Below are positions 1-7,458 of a stretch of 32,741 bases of DNA, piece after piece. The DNA comes from Ponticaulis sp. (GTDB lineage Bacteria; Pseudomonadota; Alphaproteobacteria; Caulobacterales; Hyphomonadaceae): the NCBI GenBank assembly GCA_002701295.1, contig NZUJ01000004.1:1-32741 (forward strand). The letters are read 5' to 3'. The position numbers were made by a program, and so were the translations under genes. Positions within the stretch are counted from its first letter, which is position 1; the number at the start of each line of letters is the position of its first letter. The notes beneath the pieces were generated by a model that saw nothing but the letters and a program-made list of their open reading frames with translations, was not told the DNA's origin and did not search any database.

Positions 1-246
1 AAAGCCGGCCAGTATGCCTATATCGGCCGCAAGCAGAAGAAGCGGACGTTCCGCTCACTCTGGATCCAGCGCCTCAACGCAGCTGTCCGCGAGCTCGATG
101 ACACAATGACATACTCTCGTTTCATCGACGGCATCACGAAAGCCGGTATCGAAATGGACCGTAAGGTTCTTTCTGATCTGGCGATCACCCAGCCGGAAGC
201 GTTTAAAAGCATCGTGGAACAGGCCAAGAAGGCACTGGCTGCTTAA
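1..246 (+). CDS. rplT: 50S ribosomal protein L20 (C-terminal 81 residues, cut by the window edge)
   Basis: The open frame enters from the left edge in frame 1 and ends at taa 244-246. It reads [20 protein letters not shown], then [11 protein letters not shown], a typical L20 segment rich in basic residues that bind 23S rRNA domain I and support early 50S assembly. L20 is usually about 118 residues, so roughly the first 37 are outside the window. The following gene is pheS, matching the widespread infC-rpmI-rplT-pheS-pheT order. A terminator-like hairpin lies 24 nt after the stop, so pheS may be only partly cotranscribed. Confidence 0.95.
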   Translation, partial: KAGQYAYIGRKQKKRTFRSLWIQRLNAAVRELDDTMTYSRFIDGITKAGIEMDRKVLSDLAITQPEAFKSIVEQAKKALAA

Positions 247-270
247 GCCCGCCTGAACCTGTTCCTCAAG

Positions 271-300
271 ACGACCGTTGCCATCCGCAGCGGTCGTTTT
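271..300 (+). terminator. Rho-independent terminator after rplT
   Basis: ACGACCG (271-277) pairs perfectly with CGGTCGT (291-297) and is followed at once by a run of T (tttt, 297-300). The 13-nt loop is somewhat large, so it may be partial and act as an attenuator before pheS. Confidence 0.6.
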
Positions 301-318
301 CGTATTGGGCCTTAATCA

Positions 319-334
319 CTGGAAATCATTCCAG
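319..334 (+). promoter_or_regulatory. Small perfect hairpin in the pheS 5' leader
   Basis: CTGGAA-ATCA-TTCCAG is a 6-bp stem with a 4-nt loop, 50 nt before the pheS start. No T-run and no Phe-rich leader peptide is visible, so classical attenuation is not supported. The role is unknown. Confidence 0.25.
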
Positions 335-383
335 ACCTTGATAAAGAAGTCCCAGAGAAAGCTCGCAAAGCTGAGAAAGAAAC

Positions 384-1457
384 ATGTCCGAGATCGACAC
401 GATTGAAACCGAAGCGCTGAACGCCATCGAGTGCGCAACAGATCTGACCACGCTGGATGGGGTACGGGTTGCTGAACTTGGCAAAAAGGGACGCGTTTCC
501 GGCCTGATGAAAACCCTCGGCGGCATGGATCCCGAAGAGCGAAAAGAGATGGGACCACGCCTCAATGCGCTGAAGAACCGTCTCAATGATGCGATCGAAG
601 GCCGAAAGACCGCGTTGGAAGATGCTGAGCTTGAAGCGCGTCTTGTATCGGAAAAGGCTGATCTGTCTCTGCCGCCGCGTCCGGAACGAACAGGTGCGCT
701 CCACCCGGTCATGCAGGTGTTTGAAGAAATCGAGGAAATCTTTGGCGCGATGGGCTTTGCCGTTGCCGAAGGCCCGGACATTGAAGACGATTTCCATAAC
801 TTCACGGCGTTGAATTTCCCGATTGGCCACCCGGCACGGGAAGATCATGACACCTTCTTCATGGCACCTGACAAGGATGGTGAGCGGAAAGTCCTGCGCA
901 CGCACACGTCCCCGGTTCAGATCCGCACCATGATGAGCCAGAAGCCACCAATCCGCGTGATCATTCCAGGCCGCGTCTACCGCAATGACTGGGATGCGAC
1001 ACACACGCCGATGTTCCACCAGGTTGAAGGCCTCGTCATTGATAAGGTGACGCATATGGGCCACCTCAAAGGCTGCCTCACTGATTTTGCGCGTGCGTTT
1101 TTTGAGGTGGATAATGTTGTGACGCGCTTCCGCCCGCACTTCTTCCCCTTTACTGAGCCGTCTGCAGAAATGGACGTGCAATGCGACCGCTCCGGCGGCA
1201 ATGTGAAGGTTGGCGAAGGCACGGACTGGCTGGAAGTCCTTGGCTCGGGCATGGTTCATCCGAATGTTCTGCGCAATGTCGGTCTCGACCCGGATGAGTA
1301 TCAGGGCTTTGCCTTCGGTATGGGTGTCGATCGCCTTGCCATGTTGAAATATGGCATGCCGGACCTGCGACCTTACTTTGAAAGTGATGTGCGCTGGCTT
1401 TCCCATTACGGATTCAAGCCATGGCTCCTGCCAAGCCTGTCCGGGGGACTTTCTTGA
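384..1457 (+). CDS. pheS: Phenylalanine--tRNA ligase alpha subunit
   Basis: The 357-residue protein is the catalytic subunit of the cytoplasmic alpha2-beta2 PheRS, which charges tRNA-Phe. An N-terminal helical coiled-coil arm (about 1-90) precedes the class II synthetase core. Motif 2 is visible around residues 197-217 ([20 protein letters not shown]) and motif 3 around 312 ([10 protein letters not shown]). The length is normal for the family. The ATG at 384 has only a weak purine-rich stretch upstream (gagaaagaa). The stop overlaps a TTG start of the next gene, and pheT is displaced 1.1 kb downstream by two extra genes. Confidence 0.97.
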   Translation: MSEIDTIETEALNAIECATDLTTLDGVRVAELGKKGRVSGLMKTLGGMDPEERKEMGPRLNALKNRLNDAIEGRKTALEDAELEARLVSEKADLSLPPRPERTGALHPVMQVFEEIEEIFGAMGFAVAEGPDIEDDFHNFTALNFPIGHPAREDHDTFFMAPDKDGERKVLRTHTSPVQIRTMMSQKPPIRVIIPGRVYRNDWDATHTPMFHQVEGLVIDKVTHMGHLKGCLTDFARAFFEVDNVVTRFRPHFFPFTEPSAEMDVQCDRSGGNVKVGEGTDWLEVLGSGMVHPNVLRNVGLDPDEYQGFAFGMGVDRLAMLKYGMPDLRPYFESDVRWLSHYGFKPWLLPSLSGGLS

Positions 1458-1909
1458 CGCTTTCACCTGCCATTCAAGCGCTGCCGAAATGGCCGTTCGG
1501 GGACTCTCATGAGCTCCAGGAGCGGCTGGCTGCGCTCATCGTGGCGGGTGTGAAAAAGGCGACCTGTTCGGCGAAAGCCCAGAATCTCTGGTCTGAACCC
1601 GGCGAGCGCGGGCTGGTGGTCATTAATGACGATCATCCGGTTGCCGTCATCGAAATCGAAACCGCCACACATACGCGCTATTGCGATGTGACGGCCGAGC
1701 AGGCCGCGCTGGAAGGTGAGGGCGATCTGTCGCTCGCATTCTGGCGAGATGCTCATAAGGCGTATTTCAGCCGGGTCGCAGACTTCTCCTCTGATATGGA
1801 GGTGGTGTTCGAAACCTTCAGGCTGGTGGAGATTCTGGACGCGGATTTTGCTGAAACCGCGCAATACCACGTCGCGCTCGAACGGGCTGAAACCGTGGTG
1901 GGAGCGTAG
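1454..1909 (+). CDS. ASCH-domain protein between pheS and pheT
   Basis: The segment [20 protein letters not shown], followed by VKKATCSA, and the later [17 protein letters not shown] match the ASCH fold, a PUA-like beta-barrel thought to bind RNA or modified nucleosides. Family members are about 150 residues. I prefer the TTG at 1454 (151 residues): it overlaps the pheS stop as ttga and has GGGGGA six bases upstream. An ATG at 1421 would give 162 residues and a 37-bp overlap with an unrelated-looking N-terminus. The gene ends 2 nt before the next ATG. Its place inside the pheST operon suggests a role linked to translation or tRNA, but that is inference. Confidence 0.85.
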   Translation: MTLSPAIQALPKWPFGDSHELQERLAALIVAGVKKATCSAKAQNLWSEPGERGLVVINDDHPVAVIEIETATHTRYCDVTAEQAALEGEGDLSLAFWRDAHKAYFSRVADFSSDMEVVFETFRLVEILDADFAETAQYHVALERAETVVGA

Positions 1910-1911
1910 TT

Positions 1912-2559
1912 ATGGGCAAAGGTAACAAGGCCGAAATGCTGATTGCCATCTGCGCGGTGATTTCGTCCATTGCGGCGGTTTATATCGCCTGGGATCAGGC
2001 GCGTGTGATGCGCAGTCAGGAAAAGGCGGATGTCTGGCCGATCGTTCAGCTGCAGCATACGACCTCGACACCAGCAGGCGGCGCGCTTTACGAATTCGAT
2101 ATTCATAATGCGGGCGTCGGTCCGGCCCTGATCGAAGATTTCCTGATCCGCATTCCAGGCCAGGGTGACACTGAATCCTTTGAGGACATGGTCGACTATT
2201 TCATTACGAACGAACTTGCAGAAGGCTATGGTGAGCCGATGCTGTCGAACCAGTCTCTGCGTGGCCGGGTGCTACGTCAGGGCGATTCCATGAAAACAAT
2301 TGCTGCCAGCTGGCCCGGTCAGGATGGGCTTGGCACTGTTTTCCTCGACCGCGTCGGTGCGTTTGTCGAAGGTGGCCTGCCACCTGCCGAAGTGTTCGTC
2401 TGCTATTGCTCGATCCTCGATGACTGCTGGGTATCGACGTCCAGCGCCGAAGGGCTTCGGCCGATCGAAGTCAACTCCTGCGCCCAGCTCAAAGAGGTCG
2501 CCGACGATCTCTATCCACTCACAGATATTCAAACACAGACTGAAGAGTCAGCATCATGA
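1912..2559 (+). CDS. Hypothetical protein with one N-terminal transmembrane helix
   Basis: The 215-residue protein has a hydrophobic helix at about residues 7-27 (AEMLIAICAVISSIAAVYIA). A soluble domain without a motif I recognise follows; it contains several cysteines (for example CYCSILDDC) and a DIHNAGVGPALIEDF segment suggesting a small beta-sandwich. GGGAG seven bases before the ATG is a good ribosome binding site. The start is 2 nt after the ASCH stop, and its own stop overlaps the pheT ATG (atga), so it is translationally linked to the operon. The function is unknown; similar membrane-anchored proteins of unknown role occur in alphaproteobacteria. Confidence 0.8.
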   Translation: MGKGNKAEMLIAICAVISSIAAVYIAWDQARVMRSQEKADVWPIVQLQHTTSTPAGGALYEFDIHNAGVGPALIEDFLIRIPGQGDTESFEDMVDYFITNELAEGYGEPMLSNQSLRGRVLRQGDSMKTIAASWPGQDGLGTVFLDRVGAFVEGGLPPAEVFVCYCSILDDCWVSTSSAEGLRPIEVNSCAQLKEVADDLYPLTDIQTQTEESAS

Positions 2560-4949
2560 AGTTCACTGTTTCCTGGCTGCAGGACCATCTGCACACCAAA
2601 TCTGATCTGGCTGATATTCTCGATGCCATGACCAAGGCGGGGCTTGAAGTTGAAAGCGTCGAGAACCCGGCAGAGGCGCTCTCGGAATTCACGCTTGCGC
2701 AGGTGAAGACCGTCGAAATGCACCCAGACGCTGACAAGCTCAATGTGTGTGAAGTCGAAACGCGGGACGGAACGCTTCAGATCGTATGCGGCGCACCAAA
2801 CGTGCATGAGGGCATGTGGACGGTTTACGCGCCACTCGGCGCTTATGTGCCAGGCCTTGGTATTTCGCTCGACAAGAAGCCGCGCAAGATTCGCGGCGTG
2901 CCGAGCAATGGTATGCTGTGTTCGGGCGATGAGCTCGAAATCAATGGCGATCATGACGGTATTCTGGACCTCAAGGGCAAGTTTACCGTTGGTCAGTCCG
3001 CTGCTGAAGCCCTCGATCTTGATGATCCGGTGATCGATTTCGAAGTCACACCCAACCGTCCTGACTGGCTTGGTGTTCTGGGTATTGCGCGCGATCTGGC
3101 GGCAACGGGGTTGGGGAAGTTCAATCCTGCGCCTGTCAAATCTGTTTCCGGCAGTTTCCCATGTCCGGTTGAGGTGAAAACCGAAGCGTCGGATGCGTGC
3201 CCGATCTTTGCTGGCCGCGTTATTCGCGGTGTCAAAAATGGTCCATCTCCGGAATGGATGCAGGCGCGGCTAAAATCAGTCGGCATTAACCCGAAGAACA
3301 TGCTGGTCGATGTGACCAATTATATTTCGCTCGATCGGTGCCGCCCGCTCCACGTCTATGACGTTAACAAGCTGACCGGCGGCCTGACGGCGCGTCTTGG
3401 TCGCGAAGGCGAAAGCTTCAAGGCGCTTGATGGCAAGGACTATACAGCGACTGAAGAAATCTGCGTCATCGCAGATGAAAGCGGCGTTGTTGGCTTTGGC
3501 GGCGTCATGGGTGGCGAAACCACTGGGGTAACTGAAGACACCACCGATGTGTTCATTGAGGCGGCCTATTTCGATCCGCTGCGGACCGCACGCACGGGCC
3601 GTTCGACCGGCATTCTGTCGGACGCGCGTTATCGCTATGAACGCGGGATCGACCCGACCAGCAATCAGGAAGGTCTGGACCTTGCGACACAGCTCATCAT
3701 GGATGTTTGTGGTGGAGACGCGTCTGAAGTCGTTGTTGCTGGCGCGATTCCTGCCGCCATGCCGCCGGTGCAGTTCAACCTGCTTGATGTGAAGCGCCTG
3801 ACGGGCGTGGACGTTAAAGCGACAGAGATGCGTACGATTTTCAAGGATCTCGGCTTCGATGTCGAAGATGCTGGCGAGGCCTGGTATCTGACGCCTCCGG
3901 GCTGGCGTCGGGACATGGAGCAATCTGCGGATGCGGTTGAGGAAATCATCCGTATCAAGGGCTATGATGCGCTGCCGCTCACCTCCATGCCGGCACCCGA
4001 AGGCGGGGTGTCTCAGGTGCTCACCGAATACCAGCGCCGGACACGTACCTGCCGCCGCGTTCTTGCGGCACGCGGCTTTCTTGAAACCGTGACCTGGAGC
4101 TTCTGCTCAAAAGCCGAAGCTGAACTGTTCGATGGTGGCGAGCCTGAGCTGAAAGTCGATAACCCGGTCGCATCTGACCTCGAATATATGCGCCCAAGCC
4201 TTCTACCGCACCTGATCCGTGCGGCACAGAAGAATGCTGATTTCGGCCAGCGCAATATCCGCCTGTTCGAGGCGGGCCCGATATATCGGGGTGATGGCCC
4301 GAAAGACCAGCGTCGTTATGTCGGTGGTGTTGTTCGCCCTGAGCAGCTGCGTCACTGGTCCGGCAATGAGCTGCCTTATGATATTTACGATGCTAAAGGT
4401 GATGTGTTCGCATTGCTTGAGGCGATTGGTCAGGCACCAGACAAGCTTATGGTGATGGAGCCAACCCGTTCATTCTGGCATCCGGGCCGGGCGGCGAGCC
4501 TGCGTCTTGGGCCAAAGAACACTCTGGCGCATTTCGGTGAAATCCATCCGGGCGTTCTCAAGAAGATGGGCATTGATGGAAAGCTGATCGGTTTTGAGCT
4601 GAATCTCACCACCATTCCGCTTCCGCGCAGCGTCGATATGAAGACCAAGCCGGTCATGAAAAAGCTCGATCTTCTGCCGGTTCGTCGCGACTTCGCGTTT
4701 CTGATCGAACAGGCTGTACCGGCCCGAGATCTCGAAAAAGCCGCTGAAGGTGCACAGAAATCGCTGATTACCAATGTCGACGTTTTCGACGTTTATGAGG
4801 GCACGGGCATTCCCGATGGTTTCAAATCTGTGGCCATCGAAGTCACCATCCAGCCTGAAGAAGCAACGCTCAAGGATGAGGAAATCGACGCCATTGGCAA
4901 GAAAGTCATCAAGGCGATTGAGAAGCTCGGCGGCACCCTGCGCGGTTAA
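2556..4949 (+). CDS. pheT: Phenylalanine--tRNA ligase beta subunit
   Basis: The 797 residues match the full-length bacterial PheT (about 790-800). It opens with KFTVSWLQDHL, followed by the EMAP/OB tRNA-binding domain (about 40-150), the B3/B4 editing domain (about 210-370) that hydrolyses Tyr-tRNA-Phe, the B5 domain (about 400-475), the catalytic-like core, and a C-terminal anticodon-binding FDX-ACB domain from about 700 (DLLPVRRDFAFLI...). GAAGAG lies eight bases before the ATG, which overlaps the preceding stop as atga. It forms the PheRS heterotetramer with the product of 384-1457. Confidence 0.97.
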   Translation: MKFTVSWLQDHLHTKSDLADILDAMTKAGLEVESVENPAEALSEFTLAQVKTVEMHPDADKLNVCEVETRDGTLQIVCGAPNVHEGMWTVYAPLGAYVPGLGISLDKKPRKIRGVPSNGMLCSGDELEINGDHDGILDLKGKFTVGQSAAEALDLDDPVIDFEVTPNRPDWLGVLGIARDLAATGLGKFNPAPVKSVSGSFPCPVEVKTEASDACPIFAGRVIRGVKNGPSPEWMQARLKSVGINPKNMLVDVTNYISLDRCRPLHVYDVNKLTGGLTARLGREGESFKALDGKDYTATEEICVIADESGVVGFGGVMGGETTGVTEDTTDVFIEAAYFDPLRTARTGRSTGILSDARYRYERGIDPTSNQEGLDLATQLIMDVCGGDASEVVVAGAIPAAMPPVQFNLLDVKRLTGVDVKATEMRTIFKDLGFDVEDAGEAWYLTPPGWRRDMEQSADAVEEIIRIKGYDALPLTSMPAPEGGVSQVLTEYQRRTRTCRRVLAARGFLETVTWSFCSKAEAELFDGGEPELKVDNPVASDLEYMRPSLLPHLIRAAQKNADFGQRNIRLFEAGPIYRGDGPKDQRRYVGGVVRPEQLRHWSGNELPYDIYDAKGDVFALLEAIGQAPDKLMVMEPTRSFWHPGRAASLRLGPKNTLAHFGEIHPGVLKKMGIDGKLIGFELNLTTIPLPRSVDMKTKPVMKKLDLLPVRRDFAFLIEQAVPARDLEKAAEGAQKSLITNVDVFDVYEGTGIPDGFKSVAIEVTIQPEEATLKDEEIDAIGKKVIKAIEKLGGTLRG

Positions 4950-4983
4950 TCGCATTTGTGACTGACATTTCAGGCGATTCTGT

Positions 4984-5009
4984 CCTAACCTTCCGTACGG
5001 GAGGTTAGG
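4984..5009 (+). promoter_or_regulatory. Long hairpin covering the ribosome binding site of the channel gene
   Basis: CCTAACCTTCCG (4984-4995) pairs with CGGGAGGTTAGG (4998-5009) over 12 positions, with one T-G wobble; the innermost pair would open to give a GTAC tetraloop. The 3' arm holds GGGAGG, the only Shine-Dalgarno for the ATG at 5014. There is no T-run, so it could be a weak terminator for pheT or a switch that hides the ribosome site. Confidence 0.5.
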
Positions 5010-5013
5010 GCAA

Positions 5014-5838
5014 ATGGCGTCGGTGTTGAAATTCAGATCCTGGCTGTATCAATCCATGGAGCAGGGCAGCTCCGGGTCTGGAAAGCTGTCATGGATCAAT
5101 CGGGTCCTGGTGTTTCTGGTTCTGGCGAGCCTCGTCATGCTGGCGCTCGAAACCGAACCTGATCTCAGTGACACCTGGCATCGCAGCCTGCGCGTCCTCA
5201 ACGTTATTATCGTCGTCGTGTTTGCCGTTGAATATGTCCTTCGGTTCTGGGCGGCTGGTGAGAACCCGAAATATGCGGGCTTTAAAGGCCATTTGCGCTA
5301 TGCTTTCAGTTTTTACGCCATTGCCGACCTGTTGGCGTTTCTACCTGAACTTCTGATCATGATCTTCGCGGCTGACCACATCAGTCCGCAGCTCCTCGCT
5401 ATTCTCAAGGCGTTCCGCCTGTTCCGGCTGTTTAAGCTGGCCCGGTATATTCCGGCATTCAACCTGTTGCGCGACGCCATGAAAAAGGCAGGTAGTCAGC
5501 TGATGATCAGCCTGTTTCTGGCGCTGGCGCTTGTCTATATTTCTGCCATTGCGCTCTACCTGATTGAGGGTGATCAACAGCCAGATGCCTTTGGATCCAT
5601 CCCGCGCGCGGTCTGGTGGGCCATCGCGACTCTCACGACCGTGGGATATGGAGATGTTTTTCCGATTACCCCATTGGGAAGGGTCGCGGCTTCATGTATC
5701 GCTCTGGCTGGCATTGGAGTGGTGGCGCTTCCGGCAGGTGTGTTCGCCAGTTCATTTTCAGATGTCATACGTGAACGACAGGAAGCTGCGCTTGAAGAAA
5801 AAGCGAGACAGTCGCTGACAGGGCAGGACGACGACTAG
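5014..5838 (+). CDS. Voltage-gated-type potassium channel (six-TM ion transporter)
   Basis: The 274-residue inner-membrane protein has the classic Kv layout. S1 is at about 30-46, S2 about 60-80, S3 about 98-119. S4 is at about 130-146 with arginines or lysines spaced through KAFRLFRLFKLARY. S5 is about 162-184, the pore loop carries the potassium selectivity filter TTVGYGD (208-214), and S6 is about 222-248. A short charged C-terminal tail follows, with no visible cyclic-nucleotide or RCK domain. GGGAGG upstream of the ATG lies inside a strong hairpin. The gene sits 64 nt after pheT and 28 nt before pyk, so cotranscription with either is possible. Confidence 0.92.
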   Translation: MASVLKFRSWLYQSMEQGSSGSGKLSWINRVLVFLVLASLVMLALETEPDLSDTWHRSLRVLNVIIVVVFAVEYVLRFWAAGENPKYAGFKGHLRYAFSFYAIADLLAFLPELLIMIFAADHISPQLLAILKAFRLFRLFKLARYIPAFNLLRDAMKKAGSQLMISLFLALALVYISAIALYLIEGDQQPDAFGSIPRAVWWAIATLTTVGYGDVFPITPLGRVAASCIALAGIGVVALPAGVFASSFSDVIRERQEAALEEKARQSLTGQDDD

Positions 5839-5866
5839 CCGGACCATCCGGGGCATGGGGAGAGAC

Positions 5867-7306
5867 ATGGAACACAAGCTGATCGACGAACGCCATTGTA
5901 AGATTGTTGCCACGGTCGGACCGTCGAGTAATTCACCTCATGCTTTGGCGCTGCTGGCGCGGACCGGGGTCAATGTCTTCCGTATCAATTTCAGCCATGG
6001 CGACCGGCAGGCTCATACCAAGGTGATTGCCGCCATCCGTCAGATGGAAGAAATGCTTGGCCGGTCTGTCGCTGTTCTTGCAGATCTTCAGGGCCCAAAA
6101 ATCCGCGTCGGTCAGCTCGAAGGCGGAGAACTGAAACTCGCCTGGGGAGATGAAGTCACGCTTGTCTGCGCAGATAGCCATTCGGGCGGTGAAGGCACAA
6201 TTCCAGTGCCGCATCCTGAGATTTTTGAAGTCAGCTCGCCCGGCGACAAGCTTCTGTTCGATGATGGGCGTCTCGGTGTCGAACTGACCGAGGTCCAGTC
6301 AGACAGGGCAAAAGCCAAGGTGACCATGCCGGGCGTTCTGAAAGACCGAAAAGGCATTAACGTCCCTGACAAGCGCCTGAACATCTCGGCGATTACCGAG
6401 AAAGACCGTCTTGATATGCAAACCGCGCTGGACGCCGGCGTGGATTTCATTGCGCTCAGCTTTGTTCAACATCCTGACGACATCGCAGAAGCCCGAGAAC
6501 TGGCCGGACCGAATGCGCGGATTCTGGCCAAGATCGAAAAGCCAAGTGCGCTTGAATATCTGGATGACATCGTCAAAGCCGCTGATGCCGTTATGGTGGC
6601 GCGGGGCGATCTGGGTGTCGAACTTCCGCCTGAGCAGGTTCCCGTGCACCAACGACGTATTGTGCGTACGGCGCGTCAGTATGGCCGGCCGGTCATCATC
6701 GCGACACAAATGCTGGAGAGCATGATCGACTCGCCGGTGCCGACCCGTGCTGAAGCGTCTGATGTGGCGACGGCTGTTTATCAGGGCGCAGACGCTGTCA
6801 TGCTGAGCGCTGAAAGTGCCGTCGGTCGTCATCCGCAAACTGTCGTGGCCATTATGGACCGCATTATTCGCGCGATTGAGACCTCACCTGATTATCGCTC
6901 TGCCATGGCGCAGTTTACTGCAGAACCTGAGAAGACCACCGCAGATGCGATTTGCCATGCTGCGGCAGAAATCACGGATACGCTGCACTGCCACGCCATC
7001 ATGGCTTTCACATCGACCGGGTCGACCGTCAAACGGCTTTCCAGGTCTCGGCCATCAGCGCCCATCGTCATGCTGACCGAAAACCCGTCTACTGCACGGC
7101 GCGGCGCACTCTATTGGGGCGTTACCCCGATTGTCAGGACGGATATCAATAGTCATGAGGACATGATGGAAACGGGCAAAAGCGTCGCGGCGGAGCTGGG
7201 TGTTGAGAAAAACGCCCGCATCGTGATTACAGCAGGTGTGCCATTTGGACGGCCCGGAAAGACCAATCTTCTACAGGTGACCCGCGTCGATTCTGACGAG
7301 GAATAA
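5867..7306 (+). CDS. pyk: Pyruvate kinase
   Basis: The 479-residue enzyme transfers phosphate from phosphoenolpyruvate to ADP in the last step of glycolysis. Visible signatures are KIVATVGPSSNS at the N-terminus, NFSHGD, DLQGPKIRVG, the active-site segment AKIEKP, MVARGDLGVELP, and the nucleotide/phosphate segment ATQMLESMI...PTRAEASDVA. The C-terminal regulatory domain ends with VITAGVPFGRPGKTN. I chose ATG 5867 because GGGGAG at 5857-5862 then acts as ribosome site; the ATG at 5855 would place that motif inside the gene and has no site of its own. The length is normal for the family. Confidence 0.96.
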   Translation: MEHKLIDERHCKIVATVGPSSNSPHALALLARTGVNVFRINFSHGDRQAHTKVIAAIRQMEEMLGRSVAVLADLQGPKIRVGQLEGGELKLAWGDEVTLVCADSHSGGEGTIPVPHPEIFEVSSPGDKLLFDDGRLGVELTEVQSDRAKAKVTMPGVLKDRKGINVPDKRLNISAITEKDRLDMQTALDAGVDFIALSFVQHPDDIAEARELAGPNARILAKIEKPSALEYLDDIVKAADAVMVARGDLGVELPPEQVPVHQRRIVRTARQYGRPVIIATQMLESMIDSPVPTRAEASDVATAVYQGADAVMLSAESAVGRHPQTVVAIMDRIIRAIETSPDYRSAMAQFTAEPEKTTADAICHAAAEITDTLHCHAIMAFTSTGSTVKRLSRSRPSAPIVMLTENPSTARRGALYWGVTPIVRTDINSHEDMMETGKSVAAELGVEKNARIVITAGVPFGRPGKTNLLQVTRVDSDEE

Positions 7307-7320
7307 CCCGGCTGCGTTGC

Positions 7321-7352
7321 TGTAAGAAACCTGTCCGTGCAGTGTTTTTACA
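7321..7352 (+). terminator. Imperfect hairpin after pyk
   Basis: TGTAA and AAAC (7321-7330, one bulged G) pair with GTTTTTACA (7344-7352), and an inner CTG/CAG pair lies across a six-base loop. It is 15 nt after the pyk stop and is A/T-rich, so this is a possible weak terminator only. Confidence 0.3.
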
Positions 7353-7458
7353 CCGATCCATTTGCAGAAAAGCCCAGGAAATGTAACTCCTTAGGCGAAA
7401 CGGCTGGGGGTTGTCGGATTTCGCAATGTCCTGCTGAGCTCAGACTAAGGGGACACAC

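Noticed and set aside
246..384. Phenylalanine attenuator or T-box before pheS
   Set aside because: No Phe-codon-rich leader peptide and no T-box elements are visible; only a terminator hairpin and one small stem.
312..1466. Long 384-codon minus-strand frame opposite pheS
   Set aside because: It is the antisense shadow of a certain pheS; its translation (His/Arg-rich, no motif) looks like reversed coding bias, and it has no ribosome site.
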